The notes beneath the pieces are model-generated. The model was not told the DNA's origin. It saw only the letters and a program-made list of their open reading frames with translations, and did not search any database. Positions 8,245 through 15,645 of a stretch of DNA of 64,000 bases are shown piece by piece. The stretch is from assembly GCA_038329965.1 (NCBI GenBank), contig JBBQNN010000001.1:62001-126000 (forward strand). The letters are read 5' to 3'. Numbering within the stretch: the first letter of the stretch is position 1; each line of letters opens with the position of its first letter. A program made the translations under genes and the position numbers. This DNA comes from QHCA01 sp003244095 (GTDB taxonomy: Bacteria > Actinomycetota > Actinomycetes > Mycobacteriales > QHCA01).

Positions 8245-10788
8245 TCAGTCGTCCGGTGTGCTGCGAGGTGCGGCGTGCCGGCCGGCGGGCATGACGCTGC
8301 CCGCGCCCTTGACGCTCTGCCAGATCGCCCGGTTGAGCAGTTGGTCGTCGGCGAGGTCGGCCGCGGAGAAGTCCATGGCCGCTGATTGGGCGGCCATCGG
8401 CGCCGTGGCGCTGTTGGTCTCGGTCAGCGACTGGGCCGGCACCTGCGCGGTGTAGGGCTGGTAGTCCGGCCGCCCGCGAAAGGTGTTGAGCATCGGGACA
8501 GCCGCTGCGTCGAACTGGGTGAGCGGCTTGATGCCGGCGAAGAGTTCCATCGTGCGCAGCATGGAGACGGTGCTGTAGAACGTCGAGTCCACCGCGTGGT
8601 GCTGGGTGTACGGACTGATCACGAGCGCTTCGGTGCGGTGCGCGTCGACGTGGTCAGGGCCTGCCTGCGCGTCGTCCTCGACGACGAAGATCGTCGTGTT
8701 CCTCCAGAACCTCGAGTGCGAGACCAGGTCGACCAGGCGGCCGACCGCGAGGTCGTTGTCGGCGACCATGGCCCTGGGCGTCGGTGCGCCCGGTGTCGTA
8801 CCGCGGGTGTGGTCCTGCGGTAGCCGGACGAACTGCATGCTCGGCATGCTGCCGGTCGCCTCGAACTGGTGGAAGGCCGCCGTGTAGGCGTCCATGCGGG
8901 TCTGGTCGCTGATCGTCAGGTCGTAGCCCGGGTAGGTCGGTTCGGTGTGGGCGGCCAGGTTCGGCGCGGTCGACGCCACGGGTCCGGTGCCGAATCGCCA
9001 GAACCCGAAGTTGCGGTAGGAGACACCGGCGCTGTCCAGGGCGTCCCACAGGTAGGAGTTGTCCGGCGTCCTCCCCGGCGCCGTGGCGAATGTGCCCCCC
9101 TCGTACTGGTAGGGGTGGTTCCGGCCGCCGTTGTCGGAATAGTTCGCTTCCCAGGTCTTCTGGGTGTAGGTGTTGGCCGTAGCGGCCGTCGACCAGTTCC
9201 AACCGTCTGCCGACACCTCGGCCGCCGCGTAGAAGTTGTCCAGGGTCACGTACCTGCGCGCCAGGCCGCGGATGTTCGGAGCGCTGGAATCGTCGAAGAG
9301 GTTCAGGGCCGGGTCACCGTTGCCCTTGCCGAGGCTGCCGAGCACCTGGTCGTAGGTGCGATTCTCCTTGACCACGTAGATGACGTGCGTGATCGGGCTC
9401 GGGTCGCCGGGGTGCCGCGGCACGACAGAGTTCGACTGCTGCGCCCCGGTGTCCTCGGGGTTACCGCCAGCGGGGTAATGGTTGTTGCGGGCCACCTGGG
9501 CCGTCTCACGCTCGAGCGCCTTGGCGTCGGGCGTGTGGATGACCGACAGCGTGCCCTTGATCATCGAACCGACGTACTGGGCGGCGAATTCGTCGCTGGG
9601 TCGGCGCTGGGCGTCGGTGTAGGGATTCGGGCCGTTCGGGTTCGGTCCGGCGCCCAGGCCCTTGGCGTTGGCGACGTAGATCGTGCCGCCGTCGTCGGAG
9701 ACCTCGACGCCGGTCGGGTACCAGCCGGTCGGGATGCGGCCGGCGACGACGTCGCCAGATCTGCCGCGGCCGGGCGTCGACCCGGCGAGGCGGACGACGT
9801 CGACGTCGTCCGCGCCGGCGTTGGCGACGTAGAGGGTCGCCCCGTCGGGGGCGAGGGCGAGGGCGTTCGGGTTGCTGCCGACCGGCGCGTGGTGGTACGG
9901 GGCGAGTTCGATCGTGCGGGTCACCGTGTTGTGCTGGAGGCCGATCACCGAGAGTTGGTCGCTGTCGGTGTCGGCGACGTACAGTTCGTCGCGCTTGGGG
10001 TTGACGAGCAGCGCACTCGGGTGCTCACCGACCGGGATGACACCCTCGGTCGCCCCGCTCGCGGCGTCGAGGACACTGACGCTGGCCGCGCCCCAGTTGG
10101 AGACGTAGGCCCGGTGGCCGTCAGGACTGAGTGCGACCGCGTACGGGTTGGGGCCGACCGGCGCGACGCGGACCGTTCGCGTAGCGACGTCGATGATGGA
10201 CGCCGAGTCGGACAGGCTGTTCGCGGTCCACACCGTGCGTCCGTCGGCGGACACGGCGACACCGGCGGGAAAGTGGTTGACCGTGACCCCTGCCGGGTCG
10301 ATCGTCGGCAGCGGGATCGGCGCGCCCTCGACCAGCGTCCGGTCCGCCAGCACGTCATAGACGCGCACCTTGTTGTTCCCGCCCGCTGAGGCGTACACGT
10401 GTGTGCCGTCCGGGCTGAATGCCACGCCCACGAACAGGCCCTCGGGCGAGGTGTAGGAGATCGTCTGCCGAACCGCGCCGGTCGCGGCATCGAGCACCAT
10501 GAGCGATTGCTTGTACTGCCCGTCGTTGCTGACCAGGATCGTCTTGCCGTCGGGGCTCTTCGCGGTACCGAACGGCTTGTCGCCCAAGGTCACCTGGCGC
10601 CCGGCCGGGGTCACCGTCCAGCCGTACGGCGTCACCGACGTGCCGTTGCCCTGGGGACCGGGGACACGCTGCGGACCTATGGCGGCCAATGCGGTGGTAG
10701 CGCAAGCGAGCAGCACGGTGACCGTCACGCCCGCGAGCGCTGTCCGCCGGATCCGCCCCGCCGCACGCTTGCGCTGGTCGACCCGCAT
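8245..10788 (-). CDS. Secreted YVTN beta-propeller / phosphoesterase fusion protein
   Basis: Large exported protein of 847 residues. A Sec signal peptide is visible (basic MRVDQRKRAAGRIRR, hydrophobic ALAGVTVTVLLA, then TALAA). The N-terminal half has repeated beta-propeller blades with SPDGKT, SADGRTVW and LAPDGATLYVAN motifs. The C-terminal half is a PF04185-type phosphoesterase (HVIYVVKENRTYDQVLG, DNFYAAAEVSADGWNWS, TIFVVEDDAQAGPDHVDAHR). This is the usual layout for the actinobacterial fusion family. Start ATG 10788 has a strong GAGGAGG Shine-Dalgarno; the frame is open to 10878. The physiological phosphoester is unknown. Confidence 0.9.
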   Translation of the reverse strand: MRVDQRKRAAGRIRRTALAGVTVTVLLACATTALAAIGPQRVPGPQGNGTSVTPYGWTVTPAGRQVTLGDKPFGTAKSPDGKTILVSNDGQYKQSLMVLDAATGAVRQTISYTSPEGLFVGVAFSPDGTHVYASAGGNNKVRVYDVLADRTLVEGAPIPLPTIDPAGVTVNHFPAGVAVSADGRTVWTANSLSDSASIIDVATRTVRVAPVGPNPYAVALSPDGHRAYVSNWGAASVSVLDAASGATEGVIPVGEHPSALLVNPKRDELYVADTDSDQLSVIGLQHNTVTRTIELAPYHHAPVGSNPNALALAPDGATLYVANAGADDVDVVRLAGSTPGRGRSGDVVAGRIPTGWYPTGVEVSDDGGTIYVANAKGLGAGPNPNGPNPYTDAQRRPSDEFAAQYVGSMIKGTLSVIHTPDAKALERETAQVARNNHYPAGGNPEDTGAQQSNSVVPRHPGDPSPITHVIYVVKENRTYDQVLGSLGKGNGDPALNLFDDSSAPNIRGLARRYVTLDNFYAAAEVSADGWNWSTAATANTYTQKTWEANYSDNGGRNHPYQYEGGTFATAPGRTPDNSYLWDALDSAGVSYRNFGFWRFGTGPVASTAPNLAAHTEPTYPGYDLTISDQTRMDAYTAAFHQFEATGSMPSMQFVRLPQDHTRGTTPGAPTPRAMVADNDLAVGRLVDLVSHSRFWRNTTIFVVEDDAQAGPDHVDAHRTEALVISPYTQHHAVDSTFYSTVSMLRTMELFAGIKPLTQFDAAAVPMLNTFRGRPDYQPYTAQVPAQSLTETNSATAPMAAQSAAMDFSAADLADDQLLNRAIWQSVKGAGSVMPAGRHAAPRSTPDD

Positions 10789-10941
10789 GGTCCCTCCTCG
10801 GCTGGGCGTACCGTGGCGTTGCTGGCATCTCCGTGGCTCAGTCAGGAGCCAACGCTCCCAAGTTGTCCGTGCGGCCAACCGGTCGAGAACGGACGGTGAC
10901 GGTCAAGAGACGCGCCGGTGACCGGGCGACAGCCTGGCGGC

Positions 10942-11526
10942 TCAGGCTGCGCGGACCGCGATCCCGGGGTAGGCGAGTACCAGACCTGACGTGTCGTAGA
11001 CCAGTTGGGAATTGAACGCGAACGAGGGAGCCGTGTAGTCGTAGCGCTGGTACGAGTCCTCGTCCGTCATGCGGACGTACTCCTGTTCCAGCCGTTCGAC
11101 CGAGAGGTCGGGCACGCGGACGTACGCGGCGGGGGCGGCCGCTCGGGCGTCAACCGGAAGGCTCATGCGGTGCACGGGGAGAGCGTTGGTCATGGCAGAG
11201 GACTCCAGGTCCACGTCGAGGCAGCCGTCCAGACGGGGCGCGGCTTCGCCGTCGACCAGCCAGCGCCCGGCGCCGTCGGCCTGAAGTACCACCGAGTGCA
11301 CGCCGGTGACGGACCGTCCGGTGACGCGGGCGCTTCGGGACGTCCAGGTCGCATCCAGCGTGATCGTGTAGTCCACGGTCCAGCTTTGGCCGTCCTGGAC
11401 GGCGGTCGTGCACCCGCAGATGCGATAGCCCTCGTCGAGGACCACGAAGCAGGCGACCTCGAAGCCCGAGCGGGCCTCCTGATGTTGCCAGGCTGCGGTC
11501 GCGGGCGGGTCGGCGCTGAACGACAT
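10942..11526 (-). CDS. Putative glycolipid-binding domain protein (PF06475-like)
   Basis: 194 residues, no signal peptide. WQHQEARSGFEVACF, LQADGAGRWLVDG, LDGCLDVDLESSAMTNALP and the final LVYDTSGLVLAYPG match the actinobacterial family called putative glycolipid-binding. The function is not established beyond the family name. AGGAT lies just upstream of the ATG. It is divergent from the disrupted LD-carboxypeptidase gene about 90 nt away. Confidence 0.8.
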   Translation of the reverse strand: MSFSADPPATAAWQHQEARSGFEVACFVVLDEGYRICGCTTAVQDGQSWTVDYTITLDATWTSRSARVTGRSVTGVHSVVLQADGAGRWLVDGEAAPRLDGCLDVDLESSAMTNALPVHRMSLPVDARAAAPAAYVRVPDLSVERLEQEYVRMTDEDSYQRYDYTAPSFAFNSQLVYDTSGLVLAYPGIAVRAA

Positions 11527-11841
11527 GCCGCAATCCTTTCACCTTCGTTCTGGGTCGTCCGGGCCGAGGCTGAGCCGGTCGGCCGGTGACGCTGGACCCG
11601 GATGCGGTGGGATGGGTCCATGCGTCCCAACCTGACCGCGCCGCCGCCCGCGACACCTGGCGACCGGGTGGCGGTGTTGTCACCGTCTTTCGCCGCTCCG
11701 GGGATGTTCCCGGACCGGCACGAGCTGGCGATGCAGCGCCTCCGCGACGAGCTCAGCCTGGTACCGGTGGAGTACCCCACCACGCGCCAACTCGGCGCGC
11801 CCCCCGAGGATCGGGCGCGTAACCTCATGAGTAGCCCTGTG

Positions 11842-13110
11842 TCAAGCCACCACCGCTTGTTGGTCTTGGTTGAGGATGCGTTGGAGGGCGCCGTGTCGTG
11901 CGGGGTTGTAGCTGACGCGGTCTTGCCAGCAGCGCCAGATGACGTGCAGCCAGGCGCGGGCGAGGATGCGTACGGCGTGGGGGTGGTCGTGGCCTCTGGT
12001 GCGGGCGCGGTTGTAGAGGTCGGCGGCCCAGGGGTTGGCTCGTCGGGAGTCGGCGGCGAAGTCGGTGACGGCGTCGCGCAGTTGTTTGTCGCAGGCCCAG
12101 CGGAAGCCGACGGTGCGGAGCTTGCCGGACTGGCGGGTGCAGGGTGCGGCGCCGGCCAGGCAGGACAGCGATTCCGGGGTGGGGAAGCGGGCTCGGCAGT
12201 CACCGATCTCGGCGAGCAGCCGGGCGGCGCGGACCTTGCCGGAGCGGGGCAGGCTGGTGAACACGTGCTGGTCGGCGTGCAGGGCCAGCTGTTCGCTGAT
12301 CTGGGTGGAGAGGGCTTTGATCTGCTCGACCAGGGTGGTGAGTACGGCGAGCAGGGCGCGGGTGACGTGGGCTTGCGCGGTGCCGTGCTCGCCGACGGCT
12401 CCGCGGGGTGCTGCGGTCAGCCGGGCGTGCAGCACGTTCGGGTCGACGCGGCCGCAGTAGCCGACGCTGGACAGCTACGCGCGGAGACGTTTCGGCGAGA
12501 GCCAGTCGGCACGCTCTTGGGTGTCGAAGCGGTGAAGGAACGCCAGGCTGATCGGCGAGTCGATCTCGGCGAACAGTCCGACGGCGCCGGGGAAGGCGTT
12601 ACGCAGATGGGCACGCAGCTGGTTCGCGACCGCGACCCGGTGGTGCACGAGGTCTTTGCGGGCGCGGCAGGCACGGCGCAACGCGATGGTGGCCTCGGAG
12701 TCGGGGGTGAGGGGGCGCAGCCGGGCCCGGTCGGTGCGCAGCGTGTCGGCGAGCACGAACGCGTCGAAGCGGTCGTCCTTGTTGCCGGCCGAGCCGTAGC
12801 GGCCGCGCAGGTTCTTCACCTGGTTCGGGCTGATCACCACCACCGTCAGGTTCGCGTCGAGCAGGGCGTCGACGACCGGTCCGTCCGGGCGTTCGATCGC
12901 GACCTCGACCGCGCCGGCCCGTGCGAGCACGTCGAGGAGTTCGGCCAGGCCGGCGGCGGAGTGCTCGACACTGTGCCGAAGGAGTTCGCGGCCACGGGCA
13001 TCGACGACCGAGACGGCATGGTCATCACGGGCCCAGTCCAGACCGCCGGTGACACCGTTGGGTGGTTCGTCGGGCAATGGGGTGGTCAGGGTGTTGCTGG
13101 CAGACTTCAC
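11842..13110 (-). pseudogene. IS110 transposase with one in-frame TAG
   Basis: The N-terminal RuvC-like DEDD domain reads GGLDWARDDHAVSVVD, then AIERPDG, then KDDRFDAFVLADTLRTD. The C-terminal Tnp domain has SLPRSGKVRAARLLAEIGD and SCLAGAAPCTRQSGK, including the conserved serine. Both halves share one frame and are separated by a single TAG at 12477-12475, after SPKRLRA. Reading continues LSSVGYCGRVDPNVL, so only one stop interrupts a protein of about 422 residues. GTG 13110 has a strong GAGGAGG upstream. A downstream start at 12435 would make only the C-terminal half. Nonsense mutation is likeliest; readthrough cannot be excluded. Confidence 0.88.
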
Positions 13111-13159
13111 GTCAGCCTCCTCGCTGCTAGACCCAGTGGGGAGGCACCCTCATGCGGTG

Positions 13160-13345
13160 CCGGGACGCGGCTGCCGGTTCGCTCACTGATCGGCGCTCCC
13201 AGCACGCAGCCTTGGCGCTCAGCCCTGTCGACGGTCGGCACGTCCCGGGTAACCACCGGACCCCGCAAAACTCATGATGGACGTCAAACGCGTCAAGCGA
13301 GCAGGGCGATGATCCGGCGGCACCTCGGGTGCATCGGCGATCCAT
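13160..13345 (-). ncRNA. Predicted IS110 bridge RNA
   Basis: Non-coding segment upstream of the transposase, same strand. Two adjacent large hairpins can be drawn by eye. The first has an 8-bp stem with one G-U pair (13313-13320 with 13253-13260). Its loop holds TCATGAG (13277-13271), complementary to the right side of the target including the core. The second has an 8-bp stem (13241-13248 with 13160-13167) and an inner 6-bp stem (13206-13211 with 13169-13174). It holds ACAGGGCT (13228-13221), identical to one IS end, and CAGTGAG (13188-13182), the reverse complement of the other end with core. This is the target-loop then donor-loop order known for bridge RNAs. The left-target guide was not found. 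Ends are approximate. Confidence 0.65.
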
Positions 13346-14103
13346 CCAAGATCACCGACACAAGGATGGTCCACCAGTGAGCGCCTTCGCCGACCCGAAG
13401 ATCCGTGCGGTGCTGGCCACCATCGGCGGCGATGACCAGCTGACCGTGCTGCCGCACCTCGACGCTGACACCGTCCTGGCCGATCCGAAGCCGTTCGTCG
13501 GATACAGCGACAACACCAACCTGCTCAACTGGCTGTGGAGCCTCGGCGTGGTCGGCTACCACGGCGGGTCGACGATGGTGCACCTCGCCCGGGGCGGCGG
13601 CCTGCACCCGGTGTCGGCCGGCTCGCTGCGTGCCGCGCTGCTGACCCGCGGTGACGTCGACCTGTACGAGGTGGACACCTTCGCCGAGGACGAGCTGGAT
13701 TGGAACGATCCCAGGACGCTCGGCCAGGAGGCACCCACGCAGGCCGGCCCGGGATGGACGTGGCACCAGCCGTACCGCGTGGTACGTGGCCCGAGTTGGG
13801 GCGGCAACCTGGAGATCCTGCACTGGAATCTCGCGGCGGGCCGCTGGATCCGGCCGGTGGAGGACTACACGGGTTGCGTGCTCATGATCGAGACCTCCGA
13901 GGAGATGCCGAGCGCGACCGAGGTGTCCCGGATGCTGCGCAACGCGGGCGAGCGGGGCCCGTCCTCGCCGCCTTCGGCCACTACCATCCCGACGCGATGA
14001 TCGTGTTCGACGTCGACCTCGGTCATACCGATCCTCAGTGGGTCCTGCCGTACGGCGGTGAGATCACGATCGACGGCCCGCGGGGCCGGATCACCGCGCA
14101 CTA

Positions 14104-14676
14104 CTAGAAGAGGAGTCGCAGATCCATGCAGACGAGCGAGGCCAGGCTGAGCGCCCGCACCGCGACTGCCGCAGAGGGGTCGAAGGAGATGTCGTAGACG
14201 CGCCACGCCCCAGTGGCCGGCATGATGCGGTGGGACATCCTGCCTATCTCATGGCCCTGCTGATCGTGCAGTTCGTAGCGCTGCGCGTAGCTCAGGTGGA
14301 GTTCGGCAAGCGCCACGCCACCGGGGTCGCGGAGCGTGAGGATGGCGCGGGACAGACGCAGTCGGCCCGCCACGGACCCGATCGGCACGCCATTGGCGAG
14401 GGTCACCTCGACGCGTAGTCGGCCCAGCGCACCCAGCCGGCCCTTGCTGATGTCGAGGATGTGGTTGCCGTGCGCGTCCAGAACGACGAGGCGTGCGGCT
14501 CGTTGTCCAGCCAGGCGGGTGAACGTCCGGGTCAACCCCCACAGCACTTCGCGACGTGCGCGGACCGACCCCACGAATTCACCGGCTGGGGTGACCAGGT
14601 GGTAGCGCGGGGCACTGGGGAACACCCGCTCCCGCGCCTCCATGACCAGCTCCGCCGCCCCGAATACTGGGATCAT
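14104..14676 (-). CDS. LURP-one/tubby-C-terminal-like hypothetical protein
   Basis: Unrecognised protein of about 190 residues, predicted mostly beta. Repeated patterns such as YHLVTPAGEFVGSV, LVVLDAHGNHILDISKG, ILTLRDPGGVALAELH and YELHDQQGHEIGRM resemble the repeating strands of LURP-one/scramblase-like domains; this is a weak resemblance by eye. No signal peptide is seen; the C-terminus is hydrophobic (VRALSLASLVCMDLRLLF). ATG 14676 is preferred; TTG 14715 would start 3 nt after the PAC2 stop. It is probably cotranscribed behind the PAC2 gene. Function unknown. Confidence 0.5.
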   Translation of the reverse strand: MIPVFGAAELVMEARERVFPSAPRYHLVTPAGEFVGSVRARREVLWGLTRTFTRLAGQRAARLVVLDAHGNHILDISKGRLGALGRLRVEVTLANGVPIGSVAGRLRLSRAILTLRDPGGVALAELHLSYAQRYELHDQQGHEIGRMSHRIMPATGAWRVYDISFDPSAAVAVRALSLASLVCMDLRLLF

Positions 14677-14718
14677 GCGGGCCAAGTCCGTATCAGGCAG
14701 ATCCGCGCTGCACAACTC

Positions 14719-15567
14719 TCAGCGGCCGCCGTCGTGCCGGCGCAGATAGCGCTCGAACTCCCGGGCGATCGCCTCGCCGCTGGCCTCGCGCATCTCGGTC
14801 TCGGGCTCGCGCTGTTCGAGCTGGCGGACGTACTCGGCCATCTCCTCGTCCTCACCGGCGAGCTGGTCGACCGTCTCCTGCCATGCCAGCGCCTCCTGGG
14901 GAAGCTCGCCGAGGGGCACCGGGAAGTCGAGCACGTCCTCCAGCCGGCGCAGCAGGGCAAGACTGGCCTTGGGGCACGGCGGCTGGCTCACATAGTGCGG
15001 GACCTGCGCCCAGAGGGAGACCGCGGCCAGGCCGGCCCGGGTCGCGGCATCCTGCAGCACCCCGACGATCCCGGTCGGACCCTCGTAGCGGGACGTCTGC
15101 AGCGACAGCCGCCGGGCCGTCCTGGTATCCGACGCGCTGCCGCTGACCGGGACCGGCCGGGTGTGCGGATTGTCCGACAGCAGCGCTCCGAGCAGCACGA
15201 CCGTGTCGACCTCGACGTCGTGGCACAGGCTGAGGATCTCGTCGCAGAAGCCCCGCCACCGCATGTTGGGCTCCAGCCCGCGCAGCAGCACGACATCGCG
15301 TTCTGCCTTGGGCGGGGAGCAGGTGGACAGGCGACTCGTCGGCCACTCGATGCGCCGGGTCGCCCCGTCGACGAGGGTCACCGAGGGGCGGTTGACCTGG
15401 AAGTCGTAGTAGTCGTCGGGGTCGATGACCGCGAGCGGCTTGGCCTGCCAGGCCAGCTCCAGGTGCTCGATGACGCTGGTCGCCGCGTCGCCGGCGTCGT
15501 TCCAGCCCTCGAACGCCGCCACGACCACGGGGGAGCGCAGTGTGGGCAGCCCGTCGAACTCCGTCAT
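14719..15567 (-). CDS. PAC2 family protein (proteasome assembly chaperone-like fold)
   Basis: Cytoplasmic PAC2-fold protein of 282 residues. Family features are VVVAAFEGWNDAGDAATSVIEHL at the N-terminus, DPDDYYDFQVNRP, RDVVLLRGLEPNMRWRGFC, VVLLGALLSDNPHTRPV, ASLWAQVPHYV-like strand YEGPTGIVGVLQDAA, and an acidic, charged C-terminal helix. A direct role in proteasome assembly in bacteria is not established. It is divergent from metH, the same arrangement as Rv2125 and metH in M. tuberculosis. A TAGGCT box lies 6 nt before the ATG. Confidence 0.9.
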   Translation of the reverse strand: MTEFDGLPTLRSPVVVAAFEGWNDAGDAATSVIEHLELAWQAKPLAVIDPDDYYDFQVNRPSVTLVDGATRRIEWPTSRLSTCSPPKAERDVVLLRGLEPNMRWRGFCDEILSLCHDVEVDTVVLLGALLSDNPHTRPVPVSGSASDTRTARRLSLQTSRYEGPTGIVGVLQDAATRAGLAAVSLWAQVPHYVSQPPCPKASLALLRRLEDVLDFPVPLGELPQEALAWQETVDQLAGEDEEMAEYVRQLEQREPETEMREASGEAIAREFERYLRRHDGGR

Positions 15568-15573
15568 GGCCCC

Positions 15574-15579
15574 AGCCTA
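15574..15579 (-). promoter_or_regulatory. -10 box for the PAC2 gene
   Basis: TAGGCT on the minus strand, 6 nt from ATG 15567. Only 78 nt separate this start from the metH start. Confidence 0.55.
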
Positions 15580-15633
15580 CGGCCGGAGCCCCGCGGAGCC
15601 GCCTGGCCGGGCAGGGAACGGCGTCTCTCTCGG

Positions 15634-15639
15634 TAGTCT
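15634..15639 (+). promoter_or_regulatory. -10 box for metH
   Basis: TAGTCT, 6 nt before GTG 15646. The implied leaderless mRNA leaves no room for a cobalamin riboswitch. Confidence 0.55.
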
Positions 15640-15645
15640 GGACGG

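Larger units (their letters stand above)
11830..13381 (-). mobile_element. IS110-family insertion sequence, about 1550 bp
   Basis: Inserted in the S66 gene. Both junctions carry TGAG (11828-11831 and 13378-13381), one copy of which belongs to the original gene; the likely 2-nt core is AG (CT in transposase orientation). The transposase lies on the minus strand. Its stop is only about 10 nt from one end, while about 270 nt of non-coding DNA lies between its start and the other end. That is the layout of the IS110 group, with the bridge RNA upstream of the transposase, and not of the IS1111 group. No terminal inverted repeats were seen, as expected for this family. Confidence 0.9.
11620..14107 (+). 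pseudogene. S66 LD-carboxypeptidase gene, split by IS110 and internally deleted
   Basis: Remnant of a cytoplasmic S66 peptidase (muramoyl-tetrapeptide carboxypeptidase or microcin-immunity type). Segment 1 (11620-11831) reads GDRVAVLSPSFAAPGMFP to EDRARNLM. Segment 2 resumes exactly in register at 13380 with SAFADPKIRAVLATIGGDDQ, the GYSDNTNL motif and WGGNLEILHWN. Removing the IS and one target core rejoins the frame as NLM-SAFADP. A second lesion lies near 13955-13965: after MLRNAGERG the frame shifts to VLAAFGHYHPDAMIVFDVD and ends HTDPQWVLPYGG...ITAHY at 14107. Homologues have about 35-40 more residues at that point, so an out-of-frame deletion is likely. Confidence 0.9.

Noticed and set aside
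12035..12460. Plus-strand frames through the IS110 element, including a 592-codon frame from 11602
   Set aside because: These are antisense to the transposase; the long frame only looks gene-like at its two ends, where it reads the S66 fragments.
13148..13154. CCTCATG in the IS110 leader as an alternative target guide
   Set aside because: It matches the target over 7 nt but lies in the loop of a separate 6-bp hairpin (13143-13161) downstream of the donor loop, the wrong order for a target guide.
13320..13326. GAGGTGC on the minus strand as the left-target guide of the bridge RNA
   Set aside because: Only about five of six positions fit, and it lies at the base of the first hairpin and not in its loop.
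15568..15645. Cobalamin riboswitch upstream of metH
   Set aside because: Only 78 nt separate the divergent starts, no B12-box sequence is seen, and the metH -10 box is 6 nt from the start codon.
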